From NCBI RefSeq assembly GCF_010974825.1, contig NZ_JAAILA010000008.1:62001-126000 (forward strand): a stretch of 64,000 nt of DNA, read 5' to 3'. The translations under genes and the position numbers were made by a program. This stretch comes from Aeromonas rivipollensis. GTDB taxonomy: Bacteria; Pseudomonadota; Gammaproteobacteria; Enterobacterales; Aeromonadaceae. The notes below the pieces were generated by a model, which worked only from the letters and a program-made list of their open reading frames with translations, was not told the origin of the DNA and searched no databases. Shown piece after piece: positions 9,054-16,854 of this stretch (the first letter of the stretch is position 1; each line of letters opens with the position of its first letter).

Positions 9054-9076
9054 CGGCGGCGCGCCACCAGACTGCG

Positions 9077-9104
9077 AGAGGGTGCCGGGCCAGCACCCTC
9101 TTTG
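9077..9104 (+). terminator. Terminator after the SulP transporter
   Basis: AGAGGGTGC (9077-9085) pairs with GCACCCTCT (9093-9101) around a 7-base loop and is followed by TTG. Confidence 0.65.
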
Positions 9105-9195
9105 CTCAGGGCAGGATTGCACCCCGCACCCGCTTGGTGTTAAATGCCCGTCCAGATGGCGCTGACGAGGGCCATCCCCAGTATTTGGACATCCC

Positions 9196-10542
9196 ATGCA
9201 GACTCAATCCCACGCGGGCCCGGGCACCCTCTTCGCCCTGACCTGGCCACTGTTCATCGATCTCGCCCTGCACTTCCTGACCGGGGCCCTCAACACCTTC
9301 ATGGTGGGCCACGTCTCCTATCAGGGGGTGGCGGCACTGGCAGTCGGCAACCAGGTGTTCGATCTCGCCATCACATTGTTCAGCTTCGTCAGCATAGGCA
9401 CCAGCGTGGTGATCACCCAGTACCTGGGGGCGGGGGATAGAGAGAAGGCGCGCGTGGTCATCCACACCGCCATCGGCTTCAACCTGCTGGTGGGGCTGGT
9501 GGCCGCGGTCGGGGTCATGGCCGGTGCCAGCACCATGCTGGCGCTGATGAACCTGCCCGCCCACCTGATGGGGGATGCCACCCTTTATCTGCAGATCATC
9601 GGCCTCTGCCTGCTACCGGAGGCGGCGGCGCTCTGCCTGGCCGCCACCCTGCGCGCCCATGGCCACACCCGTCAGGCCATGTACGTGACCCTGATCGTCA
9701 ACCTCATCACCTTCGTCGGCAACCTGCTGCTGCTCTACGGCTGGTTCGGCCTGCCCCAGCTCGGGGTCGCTGGGGTCGCCATCAGCACTGTGGTGGGGCG
9801 CATCGTCGGCGTGGTGCTGCTGGTGTGGCTGGTGGCGCGCAAGACCGGCATACGGCTGCGGCTGCCGGAGATCCTTCGGCCAAGCAAGGTCATGCTAGAC
9901 AAGGTGCTGCACATAGGCCTGCCGGCGGCGGGGGAAAACCTCTCCTGGATGCTGCAGTTCATGGTGGTGACCGCCTTCGTCGGCCTGCTCGGCGACAAGG
10001 CACTGGCGACCCAGTCCTACTTCTTCCAGATCTGCCTGTTCATCCTGCTGTTCGGCCTCTCCATCGGCCTTGGCAACGAGATCATCATCGGCCATCTGGC
10101 GGGGGCCCGTCGCTTCGAGCAGGCCTATCGCCAGCTCATCAAGAGCCTCAAGCTCGGCCTCATCGTCACCAGCCTGATTGCCATAGCCGCGGCCCTCAAC
10201 GGACGCGCCATCATCAGCCTGTTCACCGACGATGCAGACATCATCACCCAGGTGGCGCAGCTCTTCCTCATCAGCCTCATCCTCGAACCCGGCCGCACCT
10301 TCAACCTGGTGGTGATCAACGCCCTGCGTGCCACCGGGGATGCCCGTTTCCCGCTCTACATGGCGCTCGTCTCCATGTGGGGCATTGCCGTTCCCCTCGC
10401 CTATTTCCTTGGTATCATGCAGGGCTATGGCCTGGTAGGCATCTGGTTGGCGCTGGCCTGCGACGAGTGGGTACGCGGTCTGGCCATGTTCTGGCGCTGG
10501 CGCAGTCGTCGCTGGCAAAACAAAATTCTTGTCGAAACATAA
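9196..10542 (+). CDS. MATE family efflux transporter
   Basis: A 448-residue inner-membrane antiporter with about twelve hydrophobic segments arranged as two similar halves, typical of the DinF/NorM superfamily. Visible family features are an N-terminal LALHFLTGALNTFMVGHVS, SIGTSVVITQYLGAGD in the first half and the matching GLGNEIIIGHLAGAR in the second. MATE pumps export cationic drugs or metabolites using Na+ or H+ gradients. The next gene starts 11 bases after the stop and is probably co-transcribed. Confidence 0.88.
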   Translation: MQTQSHAGPGTLFALTWPLFIDLALHFLTGALNTFMVGHVSYQGVAALAVGNQVFDLAITLFSFVSIGTSVVITQYLGAGDREKARVVIHTAIGFNLLVGLVAAVGVMAGASTMLALMNLPAHLMGDATLYLQIIGLCLLPEAAALCLAATLRAHGHTRQAMYVTLIVNLITFVGNLLLLYGWFGLPQLGVAGVAISTVVGRIVGVVLLVWLVARKTGIRLRLPEILRPSKVMLDKVLHIGLPAAGENLSWMLQFMVVTAFVGLLGDKALATQSYFFQICLFILLFGLSIGLGNEIIIGHLAGARRFEQAYRQLIKSLKLGLIVTSLIAIAAALNGRAIISLFTDDADIITQVAQLFLISLILEPGRTFNLVVINALRATGDARFPLYMALVSMWGIAVPLAYFLGIMQGYGLVGIWLALACDEWVRGLAMFWRWRSRRWQNKILVET

Positions 10543-10553
10543 GCGGAATCACA

Positions 10554-11144
10554 ATGAAGAAAATCGGACTCTTGTTGGCGGCCATCCTGCTCAGCCCGCT
10601 CGCCATGGCACAAACCGCCCCGGCGGCCCCCAAGGCGCAAGCCCCCCAGACCTGGTACGTGGCCCCCATCGTCATCGACCAGACCAGCGAGGCGCAGAAG
10701 GCCCTGACCAAGGACTTCATGGCCCAGATGATCAAGACCATCAAGATCAACGAGTACCAGACCGGCAAGGCGGTGGGCAAGCACAAGGATCCCAAGTGGC
10801 TGATCCGCACCAAGCTGATGCCCGCAAGCACCGAACCCCTGGTGGGCAAGAAACACCCCCAGGGCCTGACCTACGGCAAGGGCATCCCCACCCAGGAGAT
10901 AGTCGGCGAGCTCATCATGAACGGCACCCTGGTGGCCCATGTTGGCCAGGGCTGGCGTGAGCCCATAGTTCCCGGCACCCCGGTGGCCGAGAAGATCACC
11001 ATAGCCAACTACCAGTACGCCATCGGCAACGAGGCCAAGGCCCCGGATCTGGAAGAGCTGGCGGCCCAGATAGGCTTCGAGGTGGGCAAGGTGATTGCCC
11101 GAGGCGGTCAGCCCCTGCCCGAGAAGAAAAAGAAAAAAGAGTAA
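10554..11144 (+). CDS. Hypothetical periplasmic protein
   Basis: A 196-residue protein with a clear Sec signal peptide (MKKIGLLLAAILLSPLAMA, cleavage after residue 19), an Ala/Pro/Lys linker, a central domain without recognised motifs and a poly-Lys tail (PEKKKKKE). It follows the MATE gene by 11 bases and is followed by a strong hairpin, so it ends that transcription unit. I do not recognise the family. Confidence 0.7.
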   Translation: MKKIGLLLAAILLSPLAMAQTAPAAPKAQAPQTWYVAPIVIDQTSEAQKALTKDFMAQMIKTIKINEYQTGKAVGKHKDPKWLIRTKLMPASTEPLVGKKHPQGLTYGKGIPTQEIVGELIMNGTLVAHVGQGWREPIVPGTPVAEKITIANYQYAIGNEAKAPDLEELAAQIGFEVGKVIARGGQPLPEKKKKKE

Positions 11145-11161
11145 AGACGGCACTGCTTTTG

Positions 11162-11186
11162 AAGAAGGGGCCTTGCGCCCCTTCTT
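11162..11186 (+). terminator. Hairpin terminator after the MATE operon
   Basis: AAGAAGGGGC (11162-11171) and GCCCCTTCTT (11177-11186) form a perfect 10-bp stem with a 5-base loop. Confidence 0.65.
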
Positions 11187-11430
11187 GCTGCCCGCCTGGC
11201 GCGCGCCTGTCGTCATCAAAGCGTCACAACTGTGAACAAGCTCCCAGTTCCCTCCTCTCTGCCCTCCTCATAAATCACTTATCTGCTTGTGATTCAATCA
11301 GTTAAAAATCATCCGCCAGATGCAGCAAATCCGTTGCCCCAAATTGGATCGGGATCACATTTATCTCCCGGGGGAAGGGGTAGTTTGAAGGTCAAGGCAC
11401 AATCAAACGACACCAAGGAGGCTTCATTAC

Positions 11431-11646
11431 ATGTTCCCCGAGTACAGAGATCTCATCTCGAAACTGAAGAGCAGTGATGTCCATTTCCAAAAGAAGTTTG
11501 ACTTGCACAACGACCTGGATGCGGAGATCAGGAAGCTGGAAAAACATCACGCCAGCGATTACAGCTCCGAGGTGAAGGATCTGAAAAAACAGAAACTTAA
11601 ACTGAAAGAGGAGATATACGACATCCTCAAACAACATCCACACTAG
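11431..11646 (+). CDS. DUF465 family small coiled-coil protein (YdcH-like)
   Basis: A 71-residue, highly charged helical protein of the DUF465/YdcH family: MFPEYRDLISKLK, FDLHNDLDAEI and the terminal KLKLKEEIYDIL match the family pattern. The function of these common proteobacterial proteins is unknown. AAGGAGG upstream of the ATG is a strong ribosome binding site. It is free-standing, with its own terminator. Confidence 0.85.
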   Translation: MFPEYRDLISKLKSSDVHFQKKFDLHNDLDAEIRKLEKHHASDYSSEVKDLKKQKLKLKEEIYDILKQHPH

Positions 11647-11684
11647 ACGCCTCGACGAATACCTGGATAAGCAACTTATCCCCC

Positions 11685-11711
11685 AGCCCGGCTTAAAGCC
11701 GGGCTTTTTAT
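11685..11711 (+). terminator. Terminator of the DUF465 gene
   Basis: AGCCCGGC (11685-11692) and GCCGGGCT (11698-11705) form an 8-bp stem with a 5-base loop, followed by a run of five T. Confidence 0.8.
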
Positions 11712-11763
11712 TGCCCGCTCACGACGGCGCGGGGCCACTCCCCCTTTGACATCGGAAGCAAAG

Positions 11764-11913
11764 AAGCGGGCCAATGGCCCGCTTGGTTGTATTTCACTCA
11801 CCCCTTCATCACACCGGCGGATGGAACTGGCTGGCCTCGCGGGTGGCCATCTCCTCGTAGGTGGCCCACCTCTGCCAGACTACCTGCTGCGCCACCTGCA
11901 TCAGCCGCTCGGC
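11764..11913 (-). repeat. Displaced copy of the nifJ 3' end (direct repeat, left)
   Basis: These 150 bases match 13234-13383 with one mismatch (T at 11881, C at 13351). They contain the nifJ terminator hairpin, the stop codon and the last 34 codons of nifJ, but no rest of the gene. Identity breaks off sharply at 11914. It is the left border of the inserted AT-rich unit, and may be either the original gene end or an incoming copy. Confidence 0.92.
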
Positions 11914-12193
11914 CCTGCTATATATTGTTCTGTCACCGTCCCCTTCTCATGCTTGACATTGTTTGCCACGCAGCTTACCTGCCTTGAAAGGAAAAGGAAG
12001 CCTTGGCATGCTGATAGATAAATGTTGTTGAGCTGGTAATATTTGTATCTGTTATGCGGCAATCTCACTAAATCACTTTCGCTGTCACATCATTCTATTT
12101 TCATTCATGAATAACATATATTTCTGTAGCAAGCTCGGCAAAGGAACACCTGACTATCAATAGATTGACTATGTTTTATACAACCAGCTAGAG

Positions 12194-12973
12194 CTATTTA
12201 TTAAAGCGCTCTGTATATTCAGTAAACACCCAGCCTTCTAACGTCTCACCTTGTTTTTGAGGTATTGCAACCTTTATCCAGCTACGATTCTTTTCAAGAA
12301 CGTATACAGATTGCCCAAAATTTAAAGTCATAATTATCTCTGACTTTATAGATGGTGAAACTCTCAATCGGACTTCATCTCCGCTAATAAATCTGTTTAG
12401 AGGTGTCACATCTACACCAATACTTTTAGGAAGTTTTTTAATCGCATTAGTCTGAACTCTACGAGGTTCATCATTGTTCCTAAGAAACTCTTCAATCTCA
12501 GGTTTAATGTATATGTCAACACTTATAGGAGCAATTATTTCAGTTATAAACAACAGTATAATAACTTTAAATAAGCCTGGAAGTTTCTGAAAGGCTTCTA
12601 ATAATGAATTTCGAGATAAACTACTTTCTCTAAGTATTTCGTTTACTTCAGATAATACACTGGAAATATCAGAGTCATCTTCATATTCAACTGACTCGGC
12701 TGAACACGCATAAAGATCAACACTTTGAACCAAAGTTCGATGTTGCTTTAACAAGTTTAATGTCAAAATAAACTCGTTAGGGAGATAAGATAATTTTCGG
12801 AACTCTGGAAAATCTCGTTCGATACATCTTAAATACTTTTGAATTCCTAGTTGAGAAAAACCATCCAGCCAGGTTAGATTAGATCTATATTTTTTTATAG
12901 TTTGAGAAAGCAGTGCAACTTCTGGCCTAATAATCGAGTTTGGAATAGTATTAATACGTTCTATTTCCTTCAT
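12194..12973 (-). CDS. Membrane protein with C-terminal bacterial SH3 domain (insert cargo)
   Basis: A 259-residue AT-rich gene, unlike its neighbours in base composition. The N-terminal 120 residues are helical with no recognised motif; residues about 131-155 (LPGLFKVIILLFITEIIAPIS) form one membrane segment; the last 70 residues look like a bacterial SH3 domain (RLRVSPSIKSEIIMTL, then VYVLEKNRSWIKVAI and GWVFTEY). SH3 domains of this kind bind peptides or cell-wall fragments. No good ribosome binding site is seen at 12973, so the start is tentative. The function is unknown. Carriage between gene-end repeats makes an accessory role, for instance in phage defence, possible but unproven. Confidence 0.6.
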   Translation of the reverse strand: MKEIERINTIPNSIIRPEVALLSQTIKKYRSNLTWLDGFSQLGIQKYLRCIERDFPEFRKLSYLPNEFILTLNLLKQHRTLVQSVDLYACSAESVEYEDDSDISSVLSEVNEILRESSLSRNSLLEAFQKLPGLFKVIILLFITEIIAPISVDIYIKPEIEEFLRNNDEPRRVQTNAIKKLPKSIGVDVTPLNRFISGDEVRLRVSPSIKSEIIMTLNFGQSVYVLEKNRSWIKVAIPQKQGETLEGWVFTEYTERFNK

Positions 12974-13233
12974 TCATACTGGATTTAGAACCGACTGAAT
13001 TCTGTCCATTTGTTTCACCCATGGTTGATTCGATAACGAATAAACCTTTTCGACGCCCTCCATATACTTGCTCATTTTACAGGTTCCCTTTAATTAGATT
13101 TGCACATATATTATCCATAATTTTCATTTCTCTCAATGCGCTATCACTGACGATTTTCTACATAACACTAAACTTTCTTTCGGAAAATTGTATATTTTTA
13201 CTCAAGAGAGAACTCACTTTCTTTCCACACAAA
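12974..13233. other. AT-rich upstream region of the inserted gene
   Basis: This AT-rich stretch lies between the SH3 protein start and the right repeat. It presumably holds the promoter of the inserted gene. I see no further gene: a plus-strand reading frame across it runs into antisense nifJ. Confidence 0.4.
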
Positions 13234-13383
13234 AAGCGGGCCAATGGCCCGCTTGGTTGTATTTCACTCACCCCTTCATCACACCGGCGGATGGAACTGG
13301 CTGGCCTCGCGGGTGGCCATCTCCTCGTAGGTGGCCCACCTCTGCCAGACCACCTGCTGCGCCACCTGCATCAGCCGCTCGGC
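13234..13383 (-). repeat. nifJ 3' end, functional copy (direct repeat, right)
   Basis: Partner of 11764-11913 (149 of 150 identical). It forms the actual end of the nifJ reading frame (stop at 13279-13281) plus the downstream hairpin AGCGGGCC/GGCCCGCT. Confidence 0.92.
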
Positions 13384-16300
13384 TTCTTCAGGATGACTCT
13401 GGGCCAGCACCTGGTAGCGGTTCTCCTCTGCCCTGTACTCGGCGAGGGGAATGGAGGGGCGCAGGCTGTCGAGGCTGAAGGGGTTCTGCCCCGCGCTGCG
13501 CAATACAGGGTTGTAGCGCATCAGTGGCCAATGGCCCGAATCCACCGCCCGCTTCTGTTGGGCCAAGCCCTGCTCCATATCGATGCCATGGGCGATACAG
13601 TGGCTGTAGGCGATGATCAGCGACGGGCCAGGATAGGCTTCGGCCTCACGCAAGGCCTGCAGTGCCTGCTGCGGGTTGGCACCAAAGGCGATGCGAGCAA
13701 CATAGACGTTGCCGTAGGAGATGGCCTGCAACGCCACATCCTTTTTGGCCAGCGTCTTGCCCCCCGCTGCGAACTTGGCAACGGCACCGAGCGGCGTCGA
13801 TTTCGACATCTGGCCGCCGGTGTTGGAGTAGACCTCGGTATCCATCACCAGCACGTTCACATCGCGCCCGGAGGCGAGCACATGATCGAGCCCCGCCGAG
13901 CCTATGTCATAGGCCCAGCCATCGCCGCCGATGATCCAGACCGAACGGCGCACCAGCTGATCGATGAGTGACAACAACTCGCGAGCCTTGCCGGATTTCA
14001 CCTCTTCCAGCCGCTCCCGCACTTGGGCTACCCGGCCCCGCTGGGCGCGGATCTCCGACTCCAGCCGCTGCGGGGCGCTAATCAGGGTATCGACCAATGC
14101 CTCTCCCAGCTCCCCCTTCATCCCCTGCAAGGCCGCCACCGCCTGACCGTGATGCTGATCGGCGGTGAGACGAAAACCAAAGCCGAACTCGGCATTGTCC
14201 TCGAACAGGGAGTTGGACCAGGCTGGCCCCTTCCCTTCCGCGTTCTTGGCCCACGGCGTGGTCGGCAGGTTGCCGCCGTAGATGGAGGAGCAACCGGTGG
14301 CGTTGGCCACCAGCATGCGATCGCCAAACAGCTGGGTCAGCAGCTTGAGATACGGGGTCTCGCCACAACCGGCGCAAGCGCCGGAGAACTCGAACAGCGG
14401 CTCGAGGAACTGGGCACCGCGCACCGTGGAGAAATCCACCCGCTCGCGGGCAGGCCACGGCAGGCTCTCGAACCAGCGCAGCGCCTGTTTCTGGCCCGCC
14501 AGGTGCGGCGCCTTGTCCATCATGGTGATGGCGCGGTCGCCTTCGTGGTTTTCATCCGCTCCGACCCGCACCGGACAGGCCTGCACGCACTGACCGCAGC
14601 CGGTGCAATCCTCCGGATAGAGCTGCAAGGTGTAGCGGCTATCGGGGAAGCCCTTGGCAGTGACGGGCACCGACTGGGCAGCCTCGGGGGCGGTCGCCAG
14701 CCAGTCCTGATGGTAGAACTTGGCCCGCAGCGCCGCGTGGGGGCAGACAAAGACGCAGTTGCCGCACTGAATGCAGATATCGGAGTGCCAGATAGGGATC
14801 TCGCGGGCGATATCCCGCTTCTCGAAGCGGCTGGTGGCGGTGGGGTAAGTACCATCCACCGGCAGCATGGAGACGGGAATGAGATCGCCACGCCCCGCCA
14901 GCATCTCGCCTGTGACCCGCTGGACAAAGTCGCTGCCGCCCGCTGCCAGTGGCAGCGGATAGTCGCTGATCTGCTCGTCACCGGCCGGGATTGCCACCTT
15001 GCAGAGGTGAGCCAGGGTATCGTCCACGGCCGCGAAGTTGCGCTCGACCACCTCGGGCCCCTTGCGGGCATAGCTCTTCTCTATGCTCTCCTTGATCAGC
15101 GCAATGGCTTCATCCCGTGGCAAGACCCCGGCCAGGGCGAAGAAGCAGGTCTGCATAATGGTGTTGATGCGATTGCCCATGCCGTTTTGCTCGGCCACCC
15201 GATCCCCATCGATGCAGTAGAGCTGGATATTGAGGGCACGGATGCGGGCGCGCAGCCGCTCGGGCAGCTGGCCCCACACCTTGTCCGCCTCATAAGGGGC
15301 ATTGAGCAGCAGGGTCGCCCCTTGGGCGGCGTGCTCCAGCAGATCCACCGATTCGACAAAGCCCCACTGGTGGCAGCCGATAAAGCTCGCCTGCTCGATA
15401 AGCCAGGGCGCATCGATGGGCTCGGGGCCAAAACGCAGGTGGGAGACGGTGCGCGAGCCCGACTTCTTGGAGTCGTAGACGAAGTAGCCCTGGGCGTGGA
15501 ACCCCTCCAGCTCGCCGATGATCTTGATGCTGTTCTTGTTGGCGCCCACCGTGCCGTCTGCACCCAGGCCAAAGAAGAGCGCCCGCACCCGACTGGCGGG
15601 CTCCAGATCGCCGATGGGGTGCCAGGCCAGACTAAGGCCGGAGACGTCATCGACAATCCCCACGGTAAAGCGCGGACGCGGTGCATCGGATGCCAGCTCC
15701 TCGAATACCGCCGCGCACATGGCGGGGGTGAACTCTTTGGAAGAGAGGCCATAGCGACCGCCACTGAGCCAGGGCAGCCGCTTGAGAAGGCCACGCTGCA
15801 AGCCGTCAATCAGGGCGCTCTGTACATCCAGCAGCAGCGGCTCGCCGCCCGCGCCCGGCTCCTTGGTGCGATCCAGCACGGCGATGCGACGCACACTCCT
15901 GGGCAGGGCATCGAGCAGCGCCTGCACCGGGAAGGGACGATAGAGGCGAATGACCAGGACCCCGGTCTTGCGATCCTGCCGGTTGAGCCAATCCACGGTA
16001 GTGCGGGCGGTGGCCGCCCCCGATCCCATCAGCACGATAACGTCGGTGGCATCGCTGGCGCCGTGGTACTCCACCAGCCGGTAGTGGCGGCCGGTGAGGG
16101 ATCCCAGCTTGTCCATGCACTGCTGCACCCGCGCCGGCACCGCCTCGTAGAAGGGGTTGACGCTCTCGCGGGACTGGAAGTAGGTGTCGGGGTTCTGGGC
16201 GGTGCCGCGCATCACGGGGTGATCCGGGTTGAGCGCCCGGGCCCTGTGGGCCCGCACCCAGTCGTTGTCGACAAGGGCGCGGATCTCGTCCCTATGCAGG

Positions 16301-16854
16301 GCCGTGATCTTGTTCACCTCGTGAGAGGTGCGAAAGCCGTCGAAGAAGTGGATGAAGGGCACCCGGCACTGCAGGGTGACGCTGTGGGCAACCAGCGCCA
16401 GATCCTGCGCCTCCTGCACAGAACCGGAGGCGAGCATGGCAAAGCCGGTGCTGCGCGCCGCCATCACGTCCTGATGGTCGCCAAAAATCGAGAGCCCCTG
16501 CGCCGCGAGCGAACGGGCCGCCACATGGAACACAGCAGCGGTCAATTCCCCGGCGATCTTGTACATGTTGGGCAGCATCAGCATCAGCCCCTGACTGGCG
16601 GTGAAGGTGGTGGCGAGCGCCCCCGCCTGCAGGGCGCCGTGCACAGTACCAGCAGCCCCCCCTTCGCTCTGCATCTCCACGACTGTGGGGATGTTGCCCC
16701 AGAGGTTGGTCTGCCCCTCGTCCGCCCAGGCGTCAACCAGCTCCGCCATGGTCGAGGAGGGGGTGATGGGATAGATGGCGCACACTTCGCTCAGCTGGTA
16801 CGCCACCCGGGCCGCGGCTTCGTTGCCATCGACCATGATCAGTTCATGTTTCAT
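13279..16854 (-). CDS. nifJ: Pyruvate:ferredoxin/flavodoxin oxidoreductase
   Basis: A 1191-residue single-chain pyruvate:ferredoxin (flavodoxin) oxidoreductase, similar in length to E. coli YdbK. It converts pyruvate and CoA to acetyl-CoA and CO2 with low-potential electrons. Features in order: N-terminal pyruvate-binding domain (IYPITPSSTM), two 4Fe-4S motifs near residues 690 and 750 (CIQCGNCVFVCP, CTGCGQCVQACP), and the TPP domain with ACAGCGETPY, GGDGWAYDIG and EVYSNTGGQ. Start at 16854 has GGAGGTG upstream and overlaps the preceding stop by ATGA, giving translational coupling. The enzyme is oxygen-sensitive, consistent with anaerobic use. Its last 150 bp are duplicated downstream. Confidence 0.95.
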   Translation of the reverse strand: MKHELIMVDGNEAAARVAYQLSEVCAIYPITPSSTMAELVDAWADEGQTNLWGNIPTVVEMQSEGGAAGTVHGALQAGALATTFTASQGLMLMLPNMYKIAGELTAAVFHVAARSLAAQGLSIFGDHQDVMAARSTGFAMLASGSVQEAQDLALVAHSVTLQCRVPFIHFFDGFRTSHEVNKITALHRDEIRALVDNDWVRAHRARALNPDHPVMRGTAQNPDTYFQSRESVNPFYEAVPARVQQCMDKLGSLTGRHYRLVEYHGASDATDVIVLMGSGAATARTTVDWLNRQDRKTGVLVIRLYRPFPVQALLDALPRSVRRIAVLDRTKEPGAGGEPLLLDVQSALIDGLQRGLLKRLPWLSGGRYGLSSKEFTPAMCAAVFEELASDAPRPRFTVGIVDDVSGLSLAWHPIGDLEPASRVRALFFGLGADGTVGANKNSIKIIGELEGFHAQGYFVYDSKKSGSRTVSHLRFGPEPIDAPWLIEQASFIGCHQWGFVESVDLLEHAAQGATLLLNAPYEADKVWGQLPERLRARIRALNIQLYCIDGDRVAEQNGMGNRINTIMQTCFFALAGVLPRDEAIALIKESIEKSYARKGPEVVERNFAAVDDTLAHLCKVAIPAGDEQISDYPLPLAAGGSDFVQRVTGEMLAGRGDLIPVSMLPVDGTYPTATSRFEKRDIAREIPIWHSDICIQCGNCVFVCPHAALRAKFYHQDWLATAPEAAQSVPVTAKGFPDSRYTLQLYPEDCTGCGQCVQACPVRVGADENHEGDRAITMMDKAPHLAGQKQALRWFESLPWPARERVDFSTVRGAQFLEPLFEFSGACAGCGETPYLKLLTQLFGDRMLVANATGCSSIYGGNLPTTPWAKNAEGKGPAWSNSLFEDNAEFGFGFRLTADQHHGQAVAALQGMKGELGEALVDTLISAPQRLESEIRAQRGRVAQVRERLEEVKSGKARELLSLIDQLVRRSVWIIGGDGWAYDIGSAGLDHVLASGRDVNVLVMDTEVYSNTGGQMSKSTPLGAVAKFAAGGKTLAKKDVALQAISYGNVYVARIAFGANPQQALQALREAEAYPGPSLIIAYSHCIAHGIDMEQGLAQQKRAVDSGHWPLMRYNPVLRSAGQNPFSLDSLRPSIPLAEYRAEENRYQVLAQSHPEEAERLMQVAQQVVWQRWATYEEMATREASQFHPPV

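Larger units (their letters stand above)
11764..13233. mobile_element. 1.47-kb unit inserted at the 3' end of nifJ
   Basis: One copy of the 150-bp nifJ-end repeat plus a unique 1,320-bp AT-rich segment is interposed between the DUF465 terminator and nifJ. The layout is that of elements that integrate in a gene end and rebuild it with their own copy. No integrase, transposase or IS ends are visible inside, so it may be a remnant, a passively mobilised cassette, or a tandem duplication plus insertion. Its sole clear gene encodes an SH3-domain membrane protein. Confidence 0.6.

Noticed and set aside
13021..13971. A 316-codon plus-strand frame running from the AT-rich insert into antisense nifJ
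   Set aside because: Composition changes abruptly at 13234, and the second half is a shadow of nifJ.
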